This document shows, one piece after another, positions 10,877 through 17,613 of a DNA stretch of 64,000 nucleotides. This DNA is from Catellatospora sp. TT07R-123 (GTDB lineage: Bacteria; Actinomycetota; Actinomycetes; Mycobacteriales; Micromonosporaceae). A program made the position numbers and the translations under genes. The notes beneath the pieces were generated by a model. That model was not told where the DNA came from, ran no database searches, and worked only from the letters and a program-made list of their open reading frames with translations. The first letter of the stretch is position 1, and each line of letters opens with the position of its first letter. Location: NCBI RefSeq assembly GCF_018327705.1, contig NZ_BNEM01000002.1:2542001-2606000 (forward strand). The letters run 5' to 3'.

Positions 10877-11428
10877 CTACAGCAGGACCTTGTCGCCCTC
10901 GACGAAGTCGCCCATGATCTTGTCGCCGTCGATCTTGTCGCCGTTGACCTTGTCCCCCTGGATGATGTCGATGTGGTCGATGCGGATCGCGTAGTCCATG
11001 GCCGGGTTGTCGATGGCGTCGACCACGTGCCGGGCCAGGTCCCTGATCTGCTGCTCCTCGGTGCTCGTCACCACCGCCCGGGTCGTCCCGGCCGTGCTGA
11101 TGCTCAGCACGCACACCTTCGGCAGGCGCAGCAGCTGGACCAGCCGCCAGGTGTGGAACCCCAGCACGCCCAGCATCACCAGGGCGAACACGGTCGTCGC
11201 GGACGGCGGGATCACACCGCGCAGGCAGCCCAGGACCACCAGGCCCGCGGCACCGAACCCGAGCGAGCCGCCCGCCCGCCGCAGGTACGACCCGACCATC
11301 CGCCAGCGCAGGGGGCGGTACACGCGCGGCCGGACGCTGGTGATGTTCCTGAGCGGGTACGCCTCGTCCTCGACCCACAGCGTCCGCCCGGTGATCCGGA
11401 CCTCGACAGATCTGTGCCTGACTCTCAT
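10877..11428 (-). CDS. DUF6232-like membrane protein with GDK repeats
   Basis: A 183-residue protein. The N-terminal 35 residues (with YPLRNITSVR) resemble the start of DUF6232-type actinobacterial proteins. Two membrane helices follow at about residues 50-95. The C terminus is a run of short repeats, GDKVNGDKIDGDKIMGDF, then GDKV at the very end. Similar repeats open the CHAT-like protein encoded at 12865, which suggests a shared stacking or docking element. The ATG is preceded by GGGAGGGTGT. It is the first gene of the minus-strand CHAT operon and diverges from the caspase gene across an inverted-repeat control region. The function is unknown; I infer a membrane receptor or anchor for GDK-bearing effectors. 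Confidence 0.8.
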   Translation of the reverse strand: MRVRHRSVEVRITGRTLWVEDEAYPLRNITSVRPRVYRPLRWRMVGSYLRRAGGSLGFGAAGLVVLGCLRGVIPPSATTVFALVMLGVLGFHTWRLVQLLRLPKVCVLSISTAGTTRAVVTSTEEQQIRDLARHVVDAIDNPAMDYAIRIDHIDIIQGDKVNGDKIDGDKIMGDFVEGDKVLL

Positions 11429-11472
11429 ACACCCTCCCCGGCTTCGGCCGCGGGCTTCCGGCCCGGGTCGGC

Positions 11473-11509
11473 GTCCGTCTTCTGACGGACAGGAAGGCCC
11501 GTCCGTCAG
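11473..11509. promoter_or_regulatory. Divergent control region with triple GTCCGTC half-sites
   Basis: Three half-sites lie in 37 bases: GTCCGTC, then after 4 bases GACGGAC, then after 10 bases GTCCGTCAG. The outer pair of the extended repeat reads TTCTGACGGAC and GTCCGTCAGAA, an exact inverted repeat. It sits between the GDK-repeat gene (minus) and the caspase gene (plus), so one regulator could control both. Confidence 0.6.
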
Positions 11510-11555
11510 AACCGCGGCAGGCGGGGAATCGGCGAGCGGACGAGGACGGCACCCG

Positions 11556-12857
11556 GTGCGCAGAACAGCCCTGCTGGTGGGGGCGCAGACCTTCGGGCTC
11601 AGCGGCGTCCACGCCGACGTCGAGGCGATGGCCGAGCGGCTGGAGCGCCGCGGGTTCGAGGTGCGGTGCCGCATCGGCGCCGACGCCGCCCGGGACGCCG
11701 TCCTCGACGCGCTGGAGCGCCTCGTCCGGGACGCGCGCGAGCCGGACGCGGTCGTCGTCTACTTCAGCGGCCACGGCGGCCTCGTGACGGCGCCGCCGGC
11801 CCTGGTCCAGGGCCGCACCCCGGTCCCGCGCCTTCAGTTCCTCGTGCCGACCGACCACGACCCGGCGTCCGGCGAGTTCCGCGGCATCACCGCCGCGGAG
11901 CTGTCGGTGCTGCTGGCCCGGCTCACCCGGACGACCCCGAACGTGGCGACGGTGCTGGACACCTGCCACGCCGCGAACATGGTGCGCGACGACGGCGTAC
12001 GGGTGAAGGCGCTGCCCCGCCTGGCGTACCTCGACGTCGCCGAGCACCTGGACCGGCTCGGGCCCGACCTGAGCCTGCTGCACCTGCTCGGCAACCCCCG
12101 GGTGATCCGCCTGGCGGCCTGCCGGCGCGACCAGGCGGCGTACGAGTACACCGGGGCGGGCGGGCGGCGGGTCGGCGTGTTCACCGAGGCGCTCACCCGG
12201 GAGCTGGATGAGGTCGGCGACGACCGGATCACCTGGGCCGACCTCGTCCGCCGGGTGCGGGCGCGCATGCGGGCGGCCGGGTGGGAGCAGCGGCCCGAGG
12301 CCGAGGGGCCGGTGGGGCGGCTGCTGTTCCGGTCGCGATCGCGGCCCGGCCACGGTGAGGAGGACACTCCGATCCCGGTCCGGTGCGACCTCGGCGCGGC
12401 CGTGGTCGTCGAGTGGGGACAGGTCGTCGACGGCGTGCCGCGGCGGCTGCCGGCGACGGGCGCCGAGGTGCACGACGGCGCGCACCTGTACGTACGCGTC
12501 CGCAACACCGGCCCGGCGACGGTCTACGCGGCCGTGGTCGAGCTCCCTGCCGGGGGCCGGGCGTCGCTGGTCAGCACGCTGGACTCCTCGGGCGCCACGG
12601 TGCACCCCGGCGAGTGGTACGCGGTCGGCCACGACGAGCTGACCGGCCGCTGGACGGGCTTCCCGCTCGCCCGGGACCTGCGCGGGCGTCCCCGCACGGT
12701 CACGTTCGCCGTCGTCGTGAGCTCGGCGCCGCGCGACCTGCCGCCGCCCGGACGGCACCACCGCGAGGTCAGGCCGGCCAAGCGCCCGGTCCTGTCCGAC
12801 GTCCACCCCTTCGAAGTGAAGCTGCTGCCGGCCACCGGCCGGCCCGACCCCACGTGA
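11556..12857 (+). CDS. Caspase-family (C14-like) peptidase with beta-rich C terminus
   Basis: A 433-residue protein. Residues 1-245 form a caspase p20-like domain. It begins TALLVGAQTFG, the catalytic His73 lies in YFSGHGG and Cys137 in VLDTCHA. The spacing is typical of bacterial metacaspase-like peptidases. Residues about 270-433 look like a beta-rich domain (VYAAVVELPAGG and similar), perhaps for binding or localisation. I chose the GTG start because upstream sequence is the divergent control region. The next gene starts 7 bases beyond the stop. There is no signal peptide, so it acts in the cytosol. It is probably a proteolytic effector or signal-transducing protease of the island; the cleavage specificity is unknown. 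Confidence 0.88.
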   Translation: MRRTALLVGAQTFGLSGVHADVEAMAERLERRGFEVRCRIGADAARDAVLDALERLVRDAREPDAVVVYFSGHGGLVTAPPALVQGRTPVPRLQFLVPTDHDPASGEFRGITAAELSVLLARLTRTTPNVATVLDTCHAANMVRDDGVRVKALPRLAYLDVAEHLDRLGPDLSLLHLLGNPRVIRLAACRRDQAAYEYTGAGGRRVGVFTEALTRELDEVGDDRITWADLVRRVRARMRAAGWEQRPEAEGPVGRLLFRSRSRPGHGEEDTPIPVRCDLGAAVVVEWGQVVDGVPRRLPATGAEVHDGAHLYVRVRNTGPATVYAAVVELPAGGRASLVSTLDSSGATVHPGEWYAVGHDELTGRWTGFPLARDLRGRPRTVTFAVVVSSAPRDLPPPGRHHREVRPAKRPVLSDVHPFEVKLLPATGRPDPT

Positions 12858-12864
12858 GGTGCAC

Positions 12865-13593
12865 ATGGGCGACATCGTCCACGGCGACAAGATCAACGGA
12901 GACAAGATCGTCGGCGATAAGGTGGCCGGTTCCAAGGTGGTCTATCAGAACCCCGGCCAGCACATTCCGGCGCCCCGTGACGGGCGGGGCCGGGACGGCG
13001 GCGAGCGCGCGGTCGTCCTGATGATGAGCGCGAATCCGAACCGCGACGCTCCGCTGCGCCTGGACGAGGAGCGGCGGGCGATCGACCAGGCGATCGTGCG
13101 GGCGCAGGCCGAGCACCGCCTGGCCTTCAAGATCGCTGATGCCGTACGGGTGGACGACCTGTCCCACTGCCTGCTGCGGCACGGACCGGCCATCGCCCAC
13201 TTCAGCGGCCACGGCACGGCCGCCGACGGGCTCGTGTTCAGCGACGACCACGGCGGCGCCCGGCCGGTGCCGCCGGACGCGCTCGCCGAGCTGTTCGCCG
13301 TGCTCAGCGACGGGCTGCGGTGCGTGGTCCTCAACGCCTGCTACTCCGCCGAGCAGGCGCGCGCGATCGCCGAGCACGTGCCCTACGTCGTGGGGATGCG
13401 CAAGTGGATCGACGACGAGGCGGCGATCCTGTTCTCGACCGGGTTCTACGAGGGCATCGCCCACGGAAAGTCCGTACCGGTCGCGTTCGCCCTGGGCCGG
13501 GCCCGCCTGCGCCTGCACGGGTACACCGGGCAGGCGCCGGTCCTGCTCGCGGCGGACGGCGCCGGGGAGGAGCCCGTCGTGCCCCGGTCCTGA
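12865..13593 (+). CDS. Small CHAT/caspase-like protein with N-terminal GDK repeats
   Basis: A 242-residue protein. The first 30 residues are short repeats (HGDKINGDKIVGDK) matching the C-terminal repeats of the membrane protein at 10877. Residues about 50-242 form a clan-CD fold that opens AVVLMMSANPNRD. Candidate dyad residues are His116 in HFSGHGT and Cys159 in LNACYSA. GAGGTG lies just before the ATG; an in-frame GTG two codons earlier is less well placed. It follows the caspase gene by 7 bases. The protein could be an effector recruited through its GDK repeats. It is shorter than most CHAT proteins and lacks a helical repeat region. Confidence 0.85.
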   Translation: MGDIVHGDKINGDKIVGDKVAGSKVVYQNPGQHIPAPRDGRGRDGGERAVVLMMSANPNRDAPLRLDEERRAIDQAIVRAQAEHRLAFKIADAVRVDDLSHCLLRHGPAIAHFSGHGTAADGLVFSDDHGGARPVPPDALAELFAVLSDGLRCVVLNACYSAEQARAIAEHVPYVVGMRKWIDDEAAILFSTGFYEGIAHGKSVPVAFALGRARLRLHGYTGQAPVLLAADGAGEEPVVPRS

Positions 13594-13605
13594 TCGGAAC
13601 GCGGT

Positions 13606-13647
13606 GCCGGGCACGCGGGACGCCGTACGGCGTCCCGCGTGCCCGGC
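13606..13647. terminator. Bidirectional terminator hairpin
   Basis: A perfect 42-base palindrome with arms starting GCCGGGCACGCGGGACGCC lies between the convergent ends of the caspase operon and the FHA gene. It is a GC-rich stem without a clear U tract, as is common in actinomycetes. Confidence 0.85.
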
Positions 13648-13664
13648 GTGCTGCCCGTCTCCCG

Positions 13665-14240
13665 TCAGGGGACGTCCCTTTGCGGCAGCCGGATCGATGC
13701 GCTGACGGGACCCGGGTCCGGTCCCTGGTCGGTGGCGAAGCGGATGCGGTCGTCCGGGGTGATCGGGGTCCGGACGAAGATCTCGCAGCCGTTGACGAAC
13801 GTGCCGTTCGGCGCGCCCGGGTTCGGGGTGAGCCAGGCGGTGCCGTGCTCGTCGACGCTGACCGTGGCGTGCCAGCGCGACACGTTCCGATGGCGTGCGA
13901 AGACGTGGCCGTAGGTGCCGCCCCGGCCGAGTTCGGCCGACGTCCCGCGCTGCCGCACCTCGACCCGCCCGCCGGGGAAGTCGATGGCCAGCGCGGGCGG
14001 GACCAGCGGTTCGTGGCAGGCGGCGCAGGTCCTGTTGGTGGCGTCCACGGCCTGGGCGCCGCAGCTCCAGCACGCCGTCCGCTGGCGGGCGGGGTCGGCG
14101 GGCTCCGGGTCGCCGCCGGCCTCCTTCGCGGCCGCCGGGACCGCCACCAGTTCCTCGCCCGAGTGCTCCGGGCAGAAGACCAGGCCCCGGTAGGTCCGCC
14201 GGCCCAGGCGGCAGTAGCGCTCCTCGTCGTCGGCCGTCAT
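13665..14240 (-). CDS. Zinc-ribbon and FHA-domain protein
   Basis: A 191-residue cytosolic protein. Two Cys pairs, CWSC and CAAC, separated by about 11 residues near 68-85, form a zinc ribbon. Another Cys/His group (FCPEHS) lies near residue 22. The C-terminal 90 residues are an FHA domain with the usual GRGG, SRWHA and NGTFVNG elements that bind phosphothreonine. The ATG overlaps the stop of the ClpB-type gene (ATGA). It is the last gene of the minus-strand kinase operon, so it most likely reads phosphorylation by the kinase encoded at 17612. That kinase carries two T-x-x-D motifs suited to FHA binding. Confidence 0.9.
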   Translation of the reverse strand: MTADDEERYCRLGRRTYRGLVFCPEHSGEELVAVPAAAKEAGGDPEPADPARQRTACWSCGAQAVDATNRTCAACHEPLVPPALAIDFPGGRVEVRQRGTSAELGRGGTYGHVFARHRNVSRWHATVSVDEHGTAWLTPNPGAPNGTFVNGCEIFVRTPITPDDRIRFATDQGPDPGPVSASIRLPQRDVP

Positions 14241-16180
14241 CGGTCGTGCCTGGCCACCAGCGTCACGACACCGCCGTCGATCTGGATGTCGCTGACGTAA
14301 ACCTTGCCCGCGCGGACGTTCTCGTCGAACAGGTAGCGGGCGAGGGGGTTGATGAGCTTGCTCTCCACCTCGTTGCCGATGCCCCGGCCGCCGTTGGCCA
14401 GCGTCTCGGACGCGGTGCACCACCCCTGGAGGCGTTCGGTCGCCGTCGCGTCCAGCTCCAGCCGGATGTTCTGCTCCCGCGCCAGGCGGTCCTGGACGTT
14501 GGCGAGCTGCCCGGCCAGGATGCCGCGCGCGATGTCGGCGCTGATGAAGTCGAACACCACGATGTTGTCGCCGAAGCGGTTGAGCAGCTCCGGGCGGCCG
14601 AGATCGCGGGTGAAGTGGTCCCTGATGGCCTCCTTGACCTTGCGCTCCAGCTCGCCGTACCCGATCCCCGGCTCGACCAGCTGCTCCTTCTCGTTGGTCT
14701 GCGGGTTGGTACGGACGATCCCGAGGTTGGTCGTGAAGATGAGCATGCACTCGGAGAAGTACGTCGTCGTGCCCTGCCCGTCGGTGAGCCGGCCGTCGTC
14801 GAGGATCTGGAGGAACTTGTCGAAGATCTGCCGGTTGGCCTTCTCGAACTCGTCGAAGAGCACCACCGAGAACGGCTTGCGCCGGATGGCGCCGGTGAGC
14901 TCGCCACCCGCCTCGTACCCGACGTAGCCGGGCGGGGCGCCCGTGAGCCGGTCGGCGGAGTGGCTGGCCGAGAACTCCGACATGTCGAAGCGCAGGTACG
15001 CGTCGGGGTCGCCGAACAGAGTGGTCGCGATCTGCTTGGCGAGTTCGGTCTTGCCGACACCGGTCGGCCCGGCCAGGAACAGGATGCCGCGCGGCCGGTT
15101 CGCCGAGCTGGACGCCTGCGCCCCGGACAGGCCCAGGGCGGCCCGCTTGAGGATGTCGAACGTCTTCACCACGGCGATCTGCTGGCCGAGGACGCGGGCG
15201 GGGATCTCCGTCTGCCCGAGGACGATCTGCTGGCGTACGGAGTCCTGCCGCCACGGGTTCTCGTCGACGCCGATGCGGTAGACCCGGATCGCGTCGTCGA
15301 TCTGGCTCATCGGCAGCTGCCGGTCGGCCGCCAGGCGGGCGATCTCCCGCATCGCGTGCAGCGTCATGTCGTCGGTCCGCATGGCGAAGCGCGACACGTC
15401 GTGGTCGCCGGCCGGCAGTGGCGCGCTGCCGGTGACGATCGGCGAGAAGTACCGGGCCGCCTTGATCCGGTCGGCCAGGCCGGGCAGCGGCACGGCGATG
15501 GTCCGCACCCGCTCCATCCCGATGGTCAGCCAGGTCGGCAGGTCCCGCTCCCCCTCGGTCAGCCAGATGATCGGGTTGAACAGGTCCGCCGGGCGGGTCG
15601 GCGGGCCGCCCAGGCGGGTCTCCGCGGTGGCGGCGAGCTTCTGCGCGAACAGGAAGAAGTCGCGTTCCAGGCCGTCCAGCCCGTTCTGGCTGCGCGGGAT
15701 GCGCGCCGCGTAGTCGATGACGAGCGCGGCCCGCAGGGACTTGGCCTGGGCACCCGCGGTGTCCTCCGCGGCCGCCGCGGCCGGGATCGCGTCGGCGTCG
15801 ATCGGCGGCGGCTCGGCCGCCCCGGCCACGCGCGCCATGCAGGTCCGCAGCCGCTCCAGCGTCTGCTTGCGGCCGATCATGCGGCGGCCGAGGATCTGCT
15901 CGGCCGTGGCACGGGCGTCGTCGGTGTCGGGGTAGACGGTGATGCCGTCCACCTGGTCGGAGACGATGAGGCAGCGGTACCCGGAGGGCATGAGCGCCTG
16001 CCACAGCGCCTCCAGCATCTTCATCGGCCGCACGCCGTCGGGCATGCGGCGGTCCGGCACCAGGTACACGTCCCGGACGTTGCCGTGCAGGACGTACTGC
16101 GAGTGCACGGCGAGCGTGCCCGCCAGCTCCTGCGCGAAGGACGGGAACCCGGGCAGGAGTTCCGACCGCTGACTGCTCAC
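14237..16180 (-). CDS. ClpB/ClpA-type AAA+ ATPase
   Basis: A 647-residue ATPase. The first 300 residues look like a degenerate AAA-like module (VSSQRSELLPGF start, VIDYAARIPR, WLTEGERDLP) without a clear Walker A. The second module is Clp/Hsp100-like. It has GPTGVGKTELAK with Lys377, then FDMSEF, PPGYVGYEAGG and VVLFDEFEKA. A Clp C-terminal small domain follows. No ClpP-binding loop or N-terminal Clp repeat is evident. The GTG start overlaps the previous stop as GTGA. Clp-type proteins unfold proteins or disassemble complexes. With the Ycf46-like ATPase it gives the island two remodelling motors, one per operon. Confidence 0.9.
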   Translation of the reverse strand: MSSQRSELLPGFPSFAQELAGTLAVHSQYVLHGNVRDVYLVPDRRMPDGVRPMKMLEALWQALMPSGYRCLIVSDQVDGITVYPDTDDARATAEQILGRRMIGRKQTLERLRTCMARVAGAAEPPPIDADAIPAAAAAEDTAGAQAKSLRAALVIDYAARIPRSQNGLDGLERDFFLFAQKLAATAETRLGGPPTRPADLFNPIIWLTEGERDLPTWLTIGMERVRTIAVPLPGLADRIKAARYFSPIVTGSAPLPAGDHDVSRFAMRTDDMTLHAMREIARLAADRQLPMSQIDDAIRVYRIGVDENPWRQDSVRQQIVLGQTEIPARVLGQQIAVVKTFDILKRAALGLSGAQASSSANRPRGILFLAGPTGVGKTELAKQIATTLFGDPDAYLRFDMSEFSASHSADRLTGAPPGYVGYEAGGELTGAIRRKPFSVVLFDEFEKANRQIFDKFLQILDDGRLTDGQGTTTYFSECMLIFTTNLGIVRTNPQTNEKEQLVEPGIGYGELERKVKEAIRDHFTRDLGRPELLNRFGDNIVVFDFISADIARGILAGQLANVQDRLAREQNIRLELDATATERLQGWCTASETLANGGRGIGNEVESKLINPLARYLFDENVRAGKVYVSDIQIDGGVVTLVARHDR

Positions 16181-17559
16181 TTGTCGTCCTCCTCGAACAG
16201 GTCCTTGGCCCTCGTCTTCCCGCCGGACTGCTCGACGGCCTCGGCCTCGGCCCGGTGGTCCGCGGTCCACCGGCGCACGGGCTTCATCGCCTGCTTCGGC
16301 ACGGTGACGCGCGCCTGGAATCCGCGCTGCTCCAGCTCGGTGCCGACGGTGCCCATGGCCTGGTTGAGCTGCTCGCAGTGGACGGCCTCGCCCGTGGCGC
16401 CCTCGGCCAGCTCCACCATGCGGAACTGGACGCCGCCCTGGTCGTCGATCCACACGTCGGCGCTGTGGCCGCCGTTCCAGCGGTCGCTGGCCACGGACAG
16501 CTGTCCGGCGTGGTGGGTCGCCAGCCCGTTGGTGACCTTGTAGCCGAGCCGGGTGAAGGTCTCGTTGAGCGCCTGGAGCAGCTGGCGGCGCTCCACCGCC
16601 TTCTCGGCCCACGCCAGCGAGTCCTGCGCGTCGCGCCGGTCGGCGTCGGTGAGGTCGGCGTCGCCGGAGACGACCCCCTGGAGGGTTTCCAGCGAGCGCA
16701 GGAACGGCGGCCGCGGATCGGTCTCGCCGATGGCCGCGGCGACGACGGGGTGCTGGAGCGCCGACAGGAAGCCGGCCGCCTCCTTCCGGCGGGCCGCCTT
16801 CGGGTTGATCTTCACGTCGACGACTCGGATGAGCCGGTCCAGGTGGGTGCTGGCCATGCCCGGGTCGGTCTGCTTCGCCGCGTGGGCCGCCGCGAGCACC
16901 GCTTCGGCCCGCTCGTCGGCCGTGGCGGCGGTGTCGAGGCGGAGCAGGATCCGGTCGATCTCGGTGCCGATCCGGTCCTTGTCGATCTCGGCCGGGACGG
17001 GGGCCGGGACCTGGACGGCCGGGGCGTCCTTGCGGGCGGCGAGGACCTTGCGGTAGTGCGCCAGCGTCTGCGCGGCGGTCGGCGAGCCGTCCGCGGGCTT
17101 GGGCAGCTGCGTGATGAGGATCCGCTGCTCCCGCTCCGCCTCGGCGTCCTCGATCGCCGTGCGGGCCTGCGCGAGTGCCGCCTGCGCCTGCGCGACCCGG
17201 TCCCGCGTGGTGGCGAGGCTCAGGCCGGTCAGGTCCACCGGCGGCGGCAGCGCCGGGCGGAGGACCCCGGCCTGCTGCGCCCTGGCCGTCAGCAGGCAGA
17301 TCTCGCTGTTCGTCCGTACGACGGCACCGGCCGCGAGCTCCCACAGCCGGGTCCGGACCGCCAGGTCGTCCTGCGCGTTCGCGGTCTGCTCCATCTCGGC
17401 GCCGAACTGCTCCAGCGCCCGGCCGGTCGCTTCCGTGCCGGCCTGGGCGGCCCGGACCACCAGGGCCACGGCCACGGCCGCGACGACGACGACCGCCACG
17501 GCGGCCAGAGCCGCGCCGCCCATCACCACCGGCGCGACCGCTATCGCTCCGCCACTCAT
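16177..17559 (-). CDS. Single-pass membrane protein with coiled-coil region
   Basis: A 460-residue protein of unrecognised family. Residues about 10-37 are one long hydrophobic helix near the N terminus. Residues 40-160 are helical and Ala/Gln/Glu-rich with coiled-coil character. The region 215-330 is also helical. The C-terminal 120 residues (GYKVTNGLATHHAG, VWIDDQGGVQF) look like a small alpha/beta domain. The last 30 residues are acidic and basic in blocks. GAGGAG lies 7 bases before the chosen ATG. It sits between the kinase and the ClpB-type ATPase in one operon and may tether that ATPase at the membrane. Confidence 0.82.
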   Translation of the reverse strand: MSGGAIAVAPVVMGGAALAAVAVVVVAAVAVALVVRAAQAGTEATGRALEQFGAEMEQTANAQDDLAVRTRLWELAAGAVVRTNSEICLLTARAQQAGVLRPALPPPVDLTGLSLATTRDRVAQAQAALAQARTAIEDAEAEREQRILITQLPKPADGSPTAAQTLAHYRKVLAARKDAPAVQVPAPVPAEIDKDRIGTEIDRILLRLDTAATADERAEAVLAAAHAAKQTDPGMASTHLDRLIRVVDVKINPKAARRKEAAGFLSALQHPVVAAAIGETDPRPPFLRSLETLQGVVSGDADLTDADRRDAQDSLAWAEKAVERRQLLQALNETFTRLGYKVTNGLATHHAGQLSVASDRWNGGHSADVWIDDQGGVQFRMVELAEGATGEAVHCEQLNQAMGTVGTELEQRGFQARVTVPKQAMKPVRRWTADHRAEAEAVEQSGGKTRAKDLFEEDDK

Positions 17560-17604
17560 GCATTCGCTCCTCAGGTCGTATGGATGAAACCAAGACACCG
17601 GTAT

Positions 17605-17613
17605 CTGACGGTC
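17605..17613 (-). promoter_or_regulatory. Variant of the island motif, site 6
   Basis: On the minus strand this reads GACCGTCAG followed by ATACC, one base off the consensus, 45 bases before the coiled-coil membrane gene. It overlaps the end of the kinase gene. Confidence 0.3.

Noticed and set aside
14237..17593. Single 1118-codon minus frame joining two genes
   Set aside because: Only the lower part is the ClpB-type protein. The upper part is a shifted reading of the coiled-coil membrane gene, whose proper frame has a ribosome-binding site and a membrane helix.
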